From: Bacteroidota bacterium | GTDB lineage: Bacteria; Bacteroidota; Bacteroidia; Bacteroidales; FEN-979 | Length of the DNA: 64,000 nt | Direction of reading: 5' to 3' | Assembly: GCA_026391795.1 (NCBI GenBank) | Contig: JAPLDI010000017.1 | Location: forward strand, 1 to 64,000 | In this document: piece after piece, positions 1 to 9,973 of the stretch | How positions within the stretch are numbered: the stretch's first letter is position 1 | Layout: every line of letters begins with the position of its first letter | Notes under the pieces: model-generated | Told to the model about the DNA's origin: nothing | Database searches by the model: none | What the model saw: the letters and a program-made list of their open reading frames with translations, nothing else | Program-made: the position numbers and the translations under genes

Positions 1-98
1 GCATCCAGCATCCAGCATCCAGCATCCAGCATCCAGCATCCAGCATCCAGCATCCAGCATCCAGCATCCAGCATCCAGCATCCAGCATCCAGCATCCA
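1..98. repeat. Heptad tandem array (GCATCCA) x14, truncated by window start
   Basis: 14 perfect 7-nt units read directly from sequence. Confidence 0.98.
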
Positions 99-138
99 GA
101 AACTTCCCTACATTTGCAATCCTTCAAACTGCGCTGAC

Positions 139-1176
139 ATGACCAACATTCTCCTTACCGGCGGTTCCGGCTTTATTGGAAAATTTATTGTCAATGAACT
201 TCTTGACTCCTCCTCTCCTGTTAAGCAGGGCCTGATCAGGGTCTTCGACCTTGATGAATTCACAGGGCCGCCGGATCCCAGGTTAGAACGGGTCAGGGGC
301 GATGTCAGAAATTACGGCCAGGTATCCGAAGCCTGCCGCGGCATCGACCTGATGATCCATTCCGCTGCTATTGTCGACTGGGGAACGAAATCTGAAAAAG
401 AGATCCTTGATGTGAATGTAGGGGGAACACAAAACATTATCAATGCATGCCTGGAACACGAAATTCAGTACCTGGTGTTCACCAGTTCATTGGATGCGGT
501 GTTTGGCGGAAAAGAGCTGAGAGATATCGATGAGGATCAGCCTTATCCTGAAAAACACCCGAACAGTTATTGTACAAGTAAATACCTGGCCGAAATGCTC
601 GTGATCGAAGCGGTAAAGAACCAGGGACTGAAGGCCTGCATTATCCGTCCTTCGGATGTTTACGGAGAAGGAGATCCTTACCATATCGGTTCCTTGCTCG
701 ACATGGCGAAAGGCGGGTTTTACGTACGTCTTGGCAACGGGAAATCGAAATGCCAGCATGTTTACGCGGGGAACATTGCCTGGGCCCATCTCCTGACAGC
801 TCATGCACTGCTTACGGGAAATTCAGCCGTGACCGGAAATGCTTATTTCATAACGGACGGACCGGGCAAAAATTTCTTTACGTTCTACGACCGGATCATT
901 GAGGCGGCTGGTTACCGGATTCGTCCGAAGAACCTATGGTTGCCAAGGGGATTCGCTTATGTGATCGGGACGATTTCTGAGGCTATCGCTATCCTTGTAC
1001 GACCCGTAAAGAAAATCACCCCGAAGATGAGTCGTTTTGCCGTGATTTACACCTGCACCGACTTTACTTTCAATTCGGAAAAAGCAAGGAAAGATTTCGA
1101 TTTTGTTCCTAAGTATAGTGAAGAAGAAGCATTTGACAGAACAGTTTCCTATTACAAAAAATCTTTGGCCCCTTAA
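139..1176 (+). CDS. NAD-dependent epimerase/3-beta-HSD family protein
   Basis: N-terminal Rossmann motif [17 protein letters not shown] catalytic region (YxxxK). Confidence 0.85.
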   Translation: MTNILLTGGSGFIGKFIVNELLDSSSPVKQGLIRVFDLDEFTGPPDPRLERVRGDVRNYGQVSEACRGIDLMIHSAAIVDWGTKSEKEILDVNVGGTQNIINACLEHEIQYLVFTSSLDAVFGGKELRDIDEDQPYPEKHPNSYCTSKYLAEMLVIEAVKNQGLKACIIRPSDVYGEGDPYHIGSLLDMAKGGFYVRLGNGKSKCQHVYAGNIAWAHLLTAHALLTGNSAVTGNAYFITDGPGKNFFTFYDRIIEAAGYRIRPKNLWLPRGFAYVIGTISEAIAILVRPVKKITPKMSRFAVIYTCTDFTFNSEKARKDFDFVPKYSEEEAFDRTVSYYKKSLAP

Positions 1177-1211
1177 CTTCCATTTTCCATCTTCGATTTT
1201 CCATCCTCCGA
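1177..1211. repeat. Heptad-periodic tract CTTCCAT|TTTCCAT|CTTCGAT|TTTCCAT|CCTCCGA
   Basis: 5 units in 7-nt register immediately after the stop codon of the upstream CDS. Confidence 0.75.
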
Positions 1212-1258
1212 CTGAAGCCGGGGTTTATACAAATTATCATTAAAGTTTCAACTTTCCT

Positions 1259-1266
1259 TATCTTTG
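1259..1266 (+). promoter_or_regulatory. Bacteroidota -7 box TATCTTTG upstream of fbaA
   Basis: Match to TAnnTTTG 24 nt before the ATG. Confidence 0.55.
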
Positions 1267-1289
1267 AATAAAATTTAAACAACACGATC

Positions 1290-2369
1290 ATGTCAGAAAA
1301 AATATCAGATAAAGTAGCACCCGGGGCAGCAACGGGAAAGGATGTGCAGGAGATCTTCCGCATTGCAAAAGCCAACCAGTTTGCCTTACCGGCTGTCAAC
1401 GCAACCGGGACAGATACCGTCAATGCCATCATGGAGGCAGGAAAAGCCGTCAATTCACCGGTGATCATCCAATTCTCCAACGGGGGAGGTGTCTTTTACG
1501 CAGGAAAATCAATACCGAATACGAATGAGGGCGTTGCCATCAGGGGAGCGGTTTCAGGAGCCATGCACATTCATGAAGTTGCCGGGTTATATGGTATCCC
1601 GGTCATCATCCATACCGATCATGCAGCGAAAAAACTACTTCCCTGGATCGATGGCTTGCTGGATGCCGGAGAGGTCTTCTTCAAAAGAACCGGGAAACCC
1701 CTTTTCAGTTCACACATGCTGGATCTTTCCGAAGAACCGCTGGCGGAGAACATCGAGATCAGCAAGCGTTACCTTGAACGGATGAACAGAATGGGAATGA
1801 CCCTGGAGATCGAACTCGGGGTGACCGGAGGCGAGGAAGATGGTGTTGACAATACAGGTATTGACAGTTCACGCCTTTATACACAGCCCGAACATGTAGC
1901 CTTTGCATTTGAAGAGTTAAGCAAGATCAGCGATCATTTTACCATTGCAGCCTCTTTCGGGAATGTTCACGGAGTTTACAAACCCGGAAATGTAAAGCTC
2001 GAACCCGTGATCCTTCGCAATTCCCAGAACTACATTGAGGAGCATTATAAGTCAGGTCCGAACCCGGTGAATTTTGTTTTTCACGGAGGATCAGGATCCG
2101 AACCCGAAAAGATCAGGGAAGCGCTCACCTATGGTGTTGTCAAGATGAACATCGACACCGATACGCAGTGGGCATTCTGGGAAGGCGTCATGAAGTATTA
2201 TAAAAAGAATGAAGGATATCTCCAGGGACAGATCGGGAATCCGGAAGGTGAGGACAAACCCAACAAAAAGTTTTATGATCCGCGCGCATGGCTGCGGGAG
2301 GGAGAAAAATCAATCGTTGAAAGGCTGAAGGTTGCGTTTGCCGACCTGAACTGCCTTAACAGGTATTAG
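1290..2369 (+). CDS. fbaA: Class II fructose-bisphosphate aldolase
   Basis: FbaA-type sequence (ALPAVNATGTDTVNAIMEAG, HTDHAAKKLLPW, FHGGSGS). Confidence 0.93.
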   Translation: MSEKISDKVAPGAATGKDVQEIFRIAKANQFALPAVNATGTDTVNAIMEAGKAVNSPVIIQFSNGGGVFYAGKSIPNTNEGVAIRGAVSGAMHIHEVAGLYGIPVIIHTDHAAKKLLPWIDGLLDAGEVFFKRTGKPLFSSHMLDLSEEPLAENIEISKRYLERMNRMGMTLEIELGVTGGEEDGVDNTGIDSSRLYTQPEHVAFAFEELSKISDHFTIAASFGNVHGVYKPGNVKLEPVILRNSQNYIEEHYKSGPNPVNFVFHGGSGSEPEKIREALTYGVVKMNIDTDTQWAFWEGVMKYYKKNEGYLQGQIGNPEGEDKPNKKFYDPRAWLREGEKSIVERLKVAFADLNCLNRY

Positions 2370-3220
2370 AATCCAAGTCCTGCAGCGAGCGTATCTTTCG
2401 GCCGGATACACAATACGGGAATCGGCGACCGGTTTATTACCTGTTGTGCATAGGGCCCCATCCAGAGATTGGCAGTTGTCGATTCCTGCTGAGTCATAAT
2501 GGAGATCAGGTTTGCATCCACGCTCCTGGCATAGTCGATCATGCCATCTGCGATGTTATCCGCTTCCTTGTTTGTAATACTATATTCTACCCCTTCCTCT
2601 TCGAAATATTTTGCCACCTGTTCAGTATAGGAATCAACATTCCGGCGGATTGCTTTAACTTTTGTACTGTACATGGAAAGGATATGGATCTTTGCGTGGT
2701 GTTTCTTTGCAAGAAATCCGGTGAATGTGGCCTTTTGCCGGGTTTCTGTAGTGCTGTCTACGGGAAAAACAATCCTTGAAAGGGGACGTTGAATATCGAT
2801 GCCGCTGCGGATGGTGATTACGGGACACGGAGAAAGGGATACGATCCGGTTGGCATTGCTTCCGATCCAGAATTCGACAAAGACAGAAGCACCATGGGTG
2901 CCGGTTACCACCAGCATGGCCCTCGATTCTTTTGCTTCATCGGTAATCTCTTTATACACCTTTCCGGTCCGGATCTTATGCGTTATCTTATTCCCGGGCA
3001 ACTCCGGCTGGTACTTGGCTATCAGCCCTTCAAACTGTACTTTTACCTCCTTGGTCGGGTCTCCCCCGGTTTCAAACTTATCTTTTTCCTCTGCCGATTT
3101 ACGGACCCAAACCAGGTCAAGGTCAGCACTGCACTTCTGGGCGATCGATAATGCATGGAGAAACGCATTCATCGAGCTTTCTGAAAAATCGATGGCAACA
3201 ACGATGCTATTGTTATACAT
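2366..3220 (-). CDS. Universal stress protein, tandem Usp domains
   Basis: IVVAIDFSESSMNAFLHALSIA; VVTGTHG; second Usp-like half. Confidence 0.85.
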   Translation of the reverse strand: MYNNSIVVAIDFSESSMNAFLHALSIAQKCSADLDLVWVRKSAEEKDKFETGGDPTKEVKVQFEGLIAKYQPELPGNKITHKIRTGKVYKEITDEAKESRAMLVVTGTHGASVFVEFWIGSNANRIVSLSPCPVITIRSGIDIQRPLSRIVFPVDSTTETRQKATFTGFLAKKHHAKIHILSMYSTKVKAIRRNVDSYTEQVAKYFEEEGVEYSITNKEADNIADGMIDYARSVDANLISIMTQQESTTANLWMGPYAQQVINRSPIPVLCIRPKDTLAAGLGF

Positions 3221-3232
3221 ATCTTTTTGTTT

Positions 3233-3682
3233 TTATTCCACTTTTGGTAGATTGATCCTGTCTGCGATGATCCAGGCATTCGGATATTCATCGATAATTT
3301 CATTCAAAAACCTCTGGGCATCAAGCCGCGTACGAAAATCGCCAACCCTTACCTTGTAATTCGGCGACTTGAAAGAAAGATATGCCCCTACGTCGGGATA
3401 TTTGGCTTTAAATCCCTCATTAATAGACTGTGCTTTTGTCTTGGAGTTGTTTCCCGAATCAAAAAATATCTGGATCCGGTAACCCTCCATGCCATTCCTG
3501 TTCTGGTTTATCTGAACATGTTTGCTCACAAGCAGGTCAACACGTTCATCCTGAACAATCTGGATCTGGCCTTTTCCCTTGGTGTTCTCCTGGGCATAAC
3601 CCGTAGCTGCCGGTCCGCTGAAAAGCAACACCGCGACGGCCTGAACCAGGAGGGAATAAAGAGGCAAACGTTTCATAAGCAA
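3233..3682 (-). CDS. SPOR-domain exported protein
   Basis: Signal peptide; YRIQIFFDSGNNSKTKAQ...YKVRVGDFRTRLDAQRFLNEI. Confidence 0.75.
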   Translation of the reverse strand: MLMKRLPLYSLLVQAVAVLLFSGPAATGYAQENTKGKGQIQIVQDERVDLLVSKHVQINQNRNGMEGYRIQIFFDSGNNSKTKAQSINEGFKAKYPDVGAYLSFKSPNYKVRVGDFRTRLDAQRFLNEIIDEYPNAWIIADRINLPKVE

Positions 3683-4539
3683 AAATGTTCAACCGGGTGA
3701 ATGCTTAAGATCGGCACCGGCGACTGGTTGATCAACTGCTGTGCATGCGGACCGAGAAGAATGTTTGCCGGGGTTTCCTGTTCAGTCATGATGCTGATCA
3801 GGTCGGCATTCATATTTGTAGCATAATCGATGGTCATTTTGGTAATGTCGTTGGAGATGATCTTATCCCGTACCATTCTTACCTTATGTTTTCCAAGGTA
3901 CCGGGCACCCTGATCGGCCAGGTTTTCGGCCACCCTCTGGATGGATTTCAGCTGGCTGTAATGCGTGGCAACAACATGAACTTCTGCTCCGAACATCTCT
4001 GCCAGCTTTGCAATGAAGGGAAATTTCTGAAGGGTCTCAATCGAACTGTCAACCGGAACGAGAATCCTGTCGATGTTTTTTCCTACCGGAAAATCATGAC
4101 GCACCGTGATCACGGGGCAGGTGGCATAGGTAACGATCTTGAAGGCATTGCTGCCGATCCAGAACTCTTCAAACCCGGAGATGCCGTGAGCACCCGTAAC
4201 GATCATCATGGCACCGATGGTACGGGCAAGTCCGTCCAGTTCATGATAGATCTTTCCTTTCCTCAGTTTATAGTCCAGTTTGATCTCTTTCGAAACCTCT
4301 TTCTCGTATTGCCGGATCAACTCTTCAAACCGTTTTTTTGCTTCGGTACGGTTCTCATTAGAAGTATCCGTATAAATACCCTCAGAGGCAGCAACTTTAT
4401 CCACCCATACCATTACGATATCGGATTTTAGCCGGTTGGCCAGGGGTATCGTATACTCCAACGCATGTATGGATGTATTCGAAAAATCAACAGCGACTAC
4501 GATCGGTTGCATTTTATAAAAGTTTGGGTAATAATCCAA
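3673..4539 (-). CDS. Universal stress protein, tandem Usp domains
   Basis: IVVAVDFSNTSIHALEYTIPLA; VTGAHGISGFEEFWIGSNA. Confidence 0.85.
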   Translation of the reverse strand: MDYYPNFYKMQPIVVAVDFSNTSIHALEYTIPLANRLKSDIVMVWVDKVAASEGIYTDTSNENRTEAKKRFEELIRQYEKEVSKEIKLDYKLRKGKIYHELDGLARTIGAMMIVTGAHGISGFEEFWIGSNAFKIVTYATCPVITVRHDFPVGKNIDRILVPVDSSIETLQKFPFIAKLAEMFGAEVHVVATHYSQLKSIQRVAENLADQGARYLGKHKVRMVRDKIISNDITKMTIDYATNMNADLISIMTEQETPANILLGPHAQQLINQSPVPILSIHPVEHFCL

Positions 4540-4616
4540 GGTAAAGTTAAAACATTTTTTATATCCACACTATACTTTCAGGTGGGAATTAATTTATTGG
4601 TAAAAGCTAATTTTGC

Positions 4617-4624
4617 TACTTTTG
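4617..4624 (+). promoter_or_regulatory. Bacteroidota -7 box TACTTTTG upstream of ruvB
   Basis: TAnnTTTG match. Confidence 0.45.
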
Positions 4625-4687
4625 TATAACAGTGTTGCAGAACTTGCCCAGGATCTGAATGCTGCGACCTGACATAATTCCCCCAAA

Positions 4688-5710
4688 ATGAACGATAACC
4701 TTGACCCGACCGGCAACCAGCTGAACAGCATCGAGAAAGAGATTGAGAAGGTACTGCGGCCGACGGAATTTACTGATTTTTCGGGACAGGAAAACATTAT
4801 TGAAAACCTGAAGATCTTTGTTCAGGCAGCAAAACAGCGGCAAGAACCACTGGATCATGTATTGTTGCACGGACCTCCCGGGTTGGGAAAGACAACCCTG
4901 TCGTACATCATTGCAAATGAACTGGGCGTCAATATCAGGGTGAGTTCCGGCCCCGTTCTGGATAAACCCGGCGACCTGGCCGGAATCCTCACCAACCTCG
5001 AGGAGAACGATGTTCTGTTCATCGATGAGATCCACCGGCTCAGCCCTGTGGTGGAGGAATACCTCTACTCGGCGATGGAAGATTTCAAGATCGATATCAT
5101 GATCGAGACCGGGCCGAATGCGCGCAGTATCCAGATAAAACTGAATCCCTTTACCCTGATCGGTGCGACTACCCGTTCTGGTTTGCTTACAGCGCCGCTT
5201 CGTTCAAGGTTTGGTATCAATTCAAGACTGAATTATTATTCAGCAGCAACCCTCGAAAAAATCATCCTCCGCTCCGCGGAGATCCTGAAAGTTCCCATCC
5301 GGCCCGATGCCACTGCCGAGATTGCCCGCCGCAGCCGGGGAACTCCCCGTATTGCCAATCTTCTGCTTCGGCGGGTGCGCGACTTCGCCCAGATTAAAGG
5401 TGACGGGAATATCGACCTGAAGATAAGCCAATATGCATTGTCGGCACTGAATGTCGATAAACACGGGCTTGACGAAATGGACAACAAAATCCTGGTCACC
5501 ATCATTGACAAATTCAAAGGCGGGCCGGTAGGACTGAATACCATCGCCACTGCGGTTTCAGAAGATCCAGGCACCATCGAAGAAGTGTATGAACCTTTCC
5601 TCATCCAGGAAGGCTATCTCATGCGCACGCCCCGGGGAAGAGAAGCCACCGAAGCCGCGTATAAGCACCTTGGAAAGATCAAAGCCGGGCCCCAGTCGGA
5701 GTTGTTTTGA
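4688..5710 (+). CDS. ruvB: Holliday junction branch migration DNA helicase RuvB
   Basis: [43 protein letters not shown]. Confidence 0.97.
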   Translation: MNDNLDPTGNQLNSIEKEIEKVLRPTEFTDFSGQENIIENLKIFVQAAKQRQEPLDHVLLHGPPGLGKTTLSYIIANELGVNIRVSSGPVLDKPGDLAGILTNLEENDVLFIDEIHRLSPVVEEYLYSAMEDFKIDIMIETGPNARSIQIKLNPFTLIGATTRSGLLTAPLRSRFGINSRLNYYSAATLEKIILRSAEILKVPIRPDATAEIARRSRGTPRIANLLLRRVRDFAQIKGDGNIDLKISQYALSALNVDKHGLDEMDNKILVTIIDKFKGGPVGLNTIATAVSEDPGTIEEVYEPFLIQEGYLMRTPRGREATEAAYKHLGKIKAGPQSELF

Positions 5711-5720
5711 TTCATGATCT

Positions 5721-6653
5721 ATGGAAATTTCAGGGGAGAAAATAAGAAATAAAGCCCTCGGACTGGGATTTTCGTTCTGTGGCTTTGCCAAAGCAGGCCC
5801 CCTGGAAAAAGAGAGAACTTTTCTCACATCCTATCTGCAGCGGAAAAAAAACGCCGGACTTCATTACCTGGAGCGCGATCCGGAGAAACGAACCGACCCC
5901 CGGCTCGTGGTTGAAGGAACCCGGACCGTTATCGGACTTCTGCTCAACTATTTTCCACAGGAAATACTGCCCGAAGAAGACAACTTCATCATCTCAAAAT
6001 ATGCATACGGAAAGGACTACCATGATGTCCTGAAAGAAAAAACCCGGGCCCTGGTCCTTTTCCTGAATGATGAATACGGACCTGTTGCTGCAAAGGCATT
6101 TATTGATCGCGGGCCGGTGCTGGAGAAAGCCTGGGCACGGGAATGCGGTCTCGGATGGACCGGCAAAAACACACTGCTGATAAACCCTTCAAAAGGATCT
6201 TTTCACTTCATTGCCATCATCCTTACCGACCTGGTGATCGGGCCGGATATTCCTGAACCGGATCATTGCGGGAATTGCAGTCTATGTATGGAGAGCTGTC
6301 CTACCGGGGCGCTGGAAAATCCGTATGAACTTGATCCGTCGAAGTGCTTATCCTACCTCACCATCGAAGAAAAAGCCACCATCCCGGAAGAATTCAGGGA
6401 TACGTTTCATGGCCGCATTTACGGGTGCGACATATGCCAGGATGCCTGCCCTTACAACCGGTTTGCAGTACCCCATGATCTGCCCGACTTTCTTCCGGGG
6501 AAGGAATTATCATCCTACCGTAAAAAAGACTGGCAGAATCTAACAGAAGAACAATTTGATTTTCTATTCAACGGATCCGCTGTACACAGGATGGGGTATG
6601 AAAAACTTATTCGCAACATCCGTTACGTGTCACGCGTTACGCGTCACGCGTAA
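5721..6653 (+). CDS. queG: Epoxyqueuosine reductase
   Basis: CGNCSLCMESCPTGAL and CDICQDACPYNR Fe-S motifs. Confidence 0.93.
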   Translation: MEISGEKIRNKALGLGFSFCGFAKAGPLEKERTFLTSYLQRKKNAGLHYLERDPEKRTDPRLVVEGTRTVIGLLLNYFPQEILPEEDNFIISKYAYGKDYHDVLKEKTRALVLFLNDEYGPVAAKAFIDRGPVLEKAWARECGLGWTGKNTLLINPSKGSFHFIAIILTDLVIGPDIPEPDHCGNCSLCMESCPTGALENPYELDPSKCLSYLTIEEKATIPEEFRDTFHGRIYGCDICQDACPYNRFAVPHDLPDFLPGKELSSYRKKDWQNLTEEQFDFLFNGSAVHRMGYEKLIRNIRYVSRVTRHA

Positions 6654-6655
6654 CG
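6621..6655. repeat. Heptad-periodic tract CGTTACG|TGTCACG|CGTTACG|CGTCACG|CGTAACG
   Basis: 5 units of 7 nt, overlapping the queG 3' end; internal hairpin GTTACGCG-TCA-CGCGTAAC. Confidence 0.8.
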
Positions 6656-6662
6656 ATTTTTA

Positions 6663-7226
6663 TCACTTCCCCCACTGGAACGAGGGAAATTCAAACCCGG
6701 CCAGGTTCAGGACCCTGTCAACAACCGTCATTGCAAGGGCTTCAATATTTTGCGGTTTGCTGTAAAAGGAAGGTGAAGCCGGACAGATGATCGTTCCTGC
6801 TTCCGTCAGAAGTTTCATGTTGTTTAGATGGATCAGGCTGTAGGGCAGTTCGCGGGGAACCAGGATGAGTTTTTTTCGTTCCTTCAGGATGACATCGGCC
6901 GCACGGGTCAGCAGATCGGAGGAAACTCCCGATGCAATTCTTCCCAGGGTCCCCATGGTGCAGGGGCATACAATCATCACATCGTACCCTGCCGACCCGG
7001 ATGCCGGGGGGGCAAAAAAATCATCCGGACGATAGACGGGAAATGGGATCTCTTTCTCATCGAAATTTCCCAGTTCATAAGTCCATACGGCCCTGGCATT
7101 GTCGGAGAAGACCACCCCGCACTCCTCCACCTGGGACTCCAGTTCCTTCACTTTATCCAGCAGGAGTTTTCCATAGACGGAACCGCTGGCACCTGTAACT
7201 CCGATAATTATTCTTAGTCTTCTCAT
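6663..7226 (-). CDS. ubiX: UbiX-family flavin prenyltransferase
   Basis: IGVTGASGSVYGKLLLD; CPCTMGTLGRIASG; PRELPYSLIHLNNM. Confidence 0.92.
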   Translation of the reverse strand: MRRLRIIIGVTGASGSVYGKLLLDKVKELESQVEECGVVFSDNARAVWTYELGNFDEKEIPFPVYRPDDFFAPPASGSAGYDVMIVCPCTMGTLGRIASGVSSDLLTRAADVILKERKKLILVPRELPYSLIHLNNMKLLTEAGTIICPASPSFYSKPQNIEALAMTVVDRVLNLAGFEFPSFQWGK

Positions 7227-7234
7227 TCGTGAGG

Positions 7235-7269
7235 CATTGGGTATTAGGTATTGGGTATAAGGTATTAGG
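7235..7269. repeat. Heptad-periodic tract CATTGGG|TATTAGG|TATTGGG|TATAAGG|TATTAGG
   Basis: 5 in-register 7-nt units. Confidence 0.85.
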
Positions 7270-7290
7270 TGGGGGAAAATTCACCGCTTT

Positions 7291-7932
7291 TCAGAATTCA
7301 ACCTTCTTAAAATACCACAACAGGGATAAGGAGAGCAGGTTGTTGAACTGTCCTTTCTGCCAAAAGATGTACCGGTAAGAAGGTGGGTAGCTCTCCGCTG
7401 TCTGCCGGATGGACATCAGGGAGTAGTTGATCCTGAAATTCACTTTGAGATGGTCTGTTATGAATCCGGAGACCCCGAAAATTCCGGCTACCGTTATATT
7501 CCGCAACGGGATGGTGCTCTGTGTTTCAATGCCGTTGCTCTCTTCCAGAGAGCCCAGCAAAACATCCATGGCCGGGCCTGTTTCCAGCGAAAACCGTTTG
7601 GCGAATGTGAATTGGTACAACAGCGGCACTTCAAGGTAATGGAAGCGCATCAGGTAGGAGTTGCCTGCATTGGTCGAATCGGAATTGATCCGGCTGCCTT
7701 TCTGGATATACTCCAGTTCCATCTGGAAGGAAGAACTGGGCGACACCTTCAGGCTGACAAATCCCCCGGCAAGGTACCCGAATTTGTTATAGCCGCCGTA
7801 ATAATCGCCGTCCACCTGGCTCACCACCCCGCCCGCCATCACGCCTCCGTTGAAGCGCTGTGCATGCAGCGAAGGGGATATCATCGCCATCATTACAACC
7901 AGGGCCAAGGATACGGGGAAACTCAATTTCAT
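7291..7932 (-). CDS. Outer membrane beta-barrel protein (PorT-like)
   Basis: Signal peptide, GGVMAGGVVSQVDGDYYGGYNKFGYLAGGF. Confidence 0.7.
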   Translation of the reverse strand: MKLSFPVSLALVVMMAMISPSLHAQRFNGGVMAGGVVSQVDGDYYGGYNKFGYLAGGFVSLKVSPSSSFQMELEYIQKGSRINSDSTNAGNSYLMRFHYLEVPLLYQFTFAKRFSLETGPAMDVLLGSLEESNGIETQSTIPLRNITVAGIFGVSGFITDHLKVNFRINYSLMSIRQTAESYPPSYRYIFWQKGQFNNLLSLSLLWYFKKVEF

Positions 7933-7967
7933 ATTCAGGATCTTTGCAGAAATAACTCCGGATCTTT

Positions 7968-8942
7968 TTATTTATTACGTTCCGTGGTAAAGATAACAAG
8001 TTGTTCGAGGGAATTCCGGTAACTGTTCTCCGGGAAGGTCTGTAAAAGGCCGATGGCCAGTTGCCGGTATTCCAGCATTTTTTCACGTGCATAGACGATA
8101 CCTCCGCTGGCCCTCACCTTTCCGATCAGTTCAGCCACCCGGACGGGATCTGTATTATGGTTCTTCACCGTATTGATGATCCATCTTTTTTCCATGAAGT
8201 CGGAATGGTTCAGAAGATAGATCAGGGGAAGCGTCATTTTCTGGTCCTTTATGTCGATGGCCGCGGGCTTTCCGGTGGAATTCCCCGATTCATAGTCGAA
8301 GAGGTCATCCTTGATCTGGAAAGCGATTCCCGTATATTCACCAAAAAGGCGCATTTTCTCTATCGTCTCCGGATCGGAGCCTGAAGAGGCGCTTCCACAT
8401 GCACAGCAGGAGGCGATGAGGGAGGCTGTTTTTTTCCTGATAATTTCAAAATAAACCGGTTCCCCGATATCAAGGCGGCGGGCCTTTTCGATCTGCAGAA
8501 GTTCTCCCTCACTCATCTCCCTGACGGCGTTGGAGACGATTCGCAGGAGATCAAAATCATCATTTTCAAGTGAGAATAAAAGTCCTTTTGAGAGGAGGTA
8601 ATCTCCAACCAAAACGGAGATCTTGTTCTTCCATAATGCATTGATGGAGAAGTAGCCCCGGCGGAGATTGGAATCATCCACAACATCGTCGTGCACCAGG
8701 GTTGCCGTATGCAGCAGTTCAATGAGCGAGGCTGCGCGGTAGGTGGGTTCCTTGATTCCTCCTGTGACACTGGCCGACAGGAAGACGAACAGGGGACGCA
8801 TCTGTTTCCCTTTCCGCTTAATGATGTACCGGGTGATCGTGTCGAGAAGCGGAACGCGGCTTTTCATGGAAGCCCTGAATTTTTCCTCGAAGATCTCCAG
8901 GTGATTTGCAACGGGTGCCTGTATTTCTTTCAGCGTTAGCAT
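7968..8942 (-). CDS. Polyprenyl (octaprenyl-type) diphosphate synthase
   Basis: LIHxATLVHDDVVDDSNLRRG and FQIKDDLFDYE Asp-rich motifs. Confidence 0.9.
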   Translation of the reverse strand: MLTLKEIQAPVANHLEIFEEKFRASMKSRVPLLDTITRYIIKRKGKQMRPLFVFLSASVTGGIKEPTYRAASLIELLHTATLVHDDVVDDSNLRRGYFSINALWKNKISVLVGDYLLSKGLLFSLENDDFDLLRIVSNAVREMSEGELLQIEKARRLDIGEPVYFEIIRKKTASLIASCCACGSASSGSDPETIEKMRLFGEYTGIAFQIKDDLFDYESGNSTGKPAAIDIKDQKMTLPLIYLLNHSDFMEKRWIINTVKNHNTDPVRVAELIGKVRASGGIVYAREKMLEYRQLAIGLLQTFPENSYRNSLEQLVIFTTERNK

Positions 8943-9039
8943 CGGATATTTTAGATTCGGTAAAAATAATCAAAATTGGTTCAGCTGCGGTAAGTTAATC
9001 AGTGGAAAATTCCCACTTTTGCATTCAAACTCATACTCC

Positions 9040-9819
9040 ATGACCGGATTTCTTTTTCATGATGTCATTTTCGGGCCGGTTCGAAGCCGGCGTCTCGGAC
9101 TTTCCCTTGGCATAAACCTCCTCCCCATTCACTCAAAATACTGCTCGTTCAACTGCATCTACTGTGAATGCGGATGGACACCCGAAAACATGAATATTGT
9201 TCCGGAACTTCCTTCCCGGGAACTGGTAAGCCAGTACCTTGAATACAGGCTGAAGGAGCTTGTGGAGGAAGATCATGTTCCGGATGTACTGACCTATGCG
9301 GGCAACGGTGAACCCACGATGCATCCTGAATTTGCCGGCATTGTGGATGACACCCTTGCACTGCGGGATAAATACATGCCCGGTGTTAAGGTCGCCGTTC
9401 TTTCCAATGCATCGATGGTCGGAAAACCCTCTGTTTTCAATGCATTGCTGAAACTCGACTGCAACATACAGAAACTGGATGCCGGGCATGAAAAGCTTTT
9501 CCTCCTGATCAACAACCCTGTGCTGCCTGTAAAATTCAACAACCTTATCGGTGATCTAACAAAATTCAAAGGAAAAGTGATCCTCCAGAGCATGTTTCTG
9601 CGCGGTAGCTACAAAGGTGAGGTGATTGATAACACAACCTCTGCTGAAGTGGATGAATGGTTGCAGCATCTTGCCGTTATTCGCCCTTCCTCGGTTATGA
9701 TTTATCCTGTTTCGCGCGCCACACCGGTACACAACCTTGAAAAAATTGCTATCTTTGAGTTGGAAGTCATCGCGAAAAGAGTTCGTGAACTCGGGATCGA
9801 AGCGACAGTTTACAACTAA
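9040..9819 (+). CDS. Radical SAM protein
   Basis: CSFNCIYC cluster motif; start chosen at MTGFLFHDVIFGP; ORF-track start at 9019 overlaps the likely promoter box. Confidence 0.85.
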   Translation: MTGFLFHDVIFGPVRSRRLGLSLGINLLPIHSKYCSFNCIYCECGWTPENMNIVPELPSRELVSQYLEYRLKELVEEDHVPDVLTYAGNGEPTMHPEFAGIVDDTLALRDKYMPGVKVAVLSNASMVGKPSVFNALLKLDCNIQKLDAGHEKLFLLINNPVLPVKFNNLIGDLTKFKGKVILQSMFLRGSYKGEVIDNTTSAEVDEWLQHLAVIRPSSVMIYPVSRATPVHNLEKIAIFELEVIAKRVRELGIEATVYN

Positions 9820-9847
9820 TAACTAACAGCTAACAGTTAACAGTTTT
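9813..9847. repeat. Heptad-periodic tract CAACTAA|TAACTAA|CAGCTAA|CAGTTAA|CAGTTTT
   Basis: 5 units, first contains the stop codon of the radical SAM CDS. Confidence 0.75.
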
Positions 9848-9875
9848 TGGATTAATCCCTGTCACCTGCTTTAAT

Positions 9876-9973
9876 ACCAATACCTTAAACCTTAAACCTA
9901 AAACCCAATACCCAATACCCAGAACCCAACTCCCAAACATCCAGCATCCAGCATCCAGCATCCAGCATCCAGC
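9876..9973. repeat. Heptad array ACCAATA|CCTTAAAx2|CCTAAAA|CCCAATAx2|CCCAGAA|CCCAACT|CCCAAAC|ATCCAGCx5
   Basis: 14 consecutive in-register 7-nt units; ends flush with the ATG at 9974. Confidence 0.95.

Noticed and set aside
1-98. Assembly artefact as the explanation for the GCATCCA array
   Set aside because: The same word occurs in three other tracts embedded in unique sequence and in both orientations; still worth read-level confirmation.
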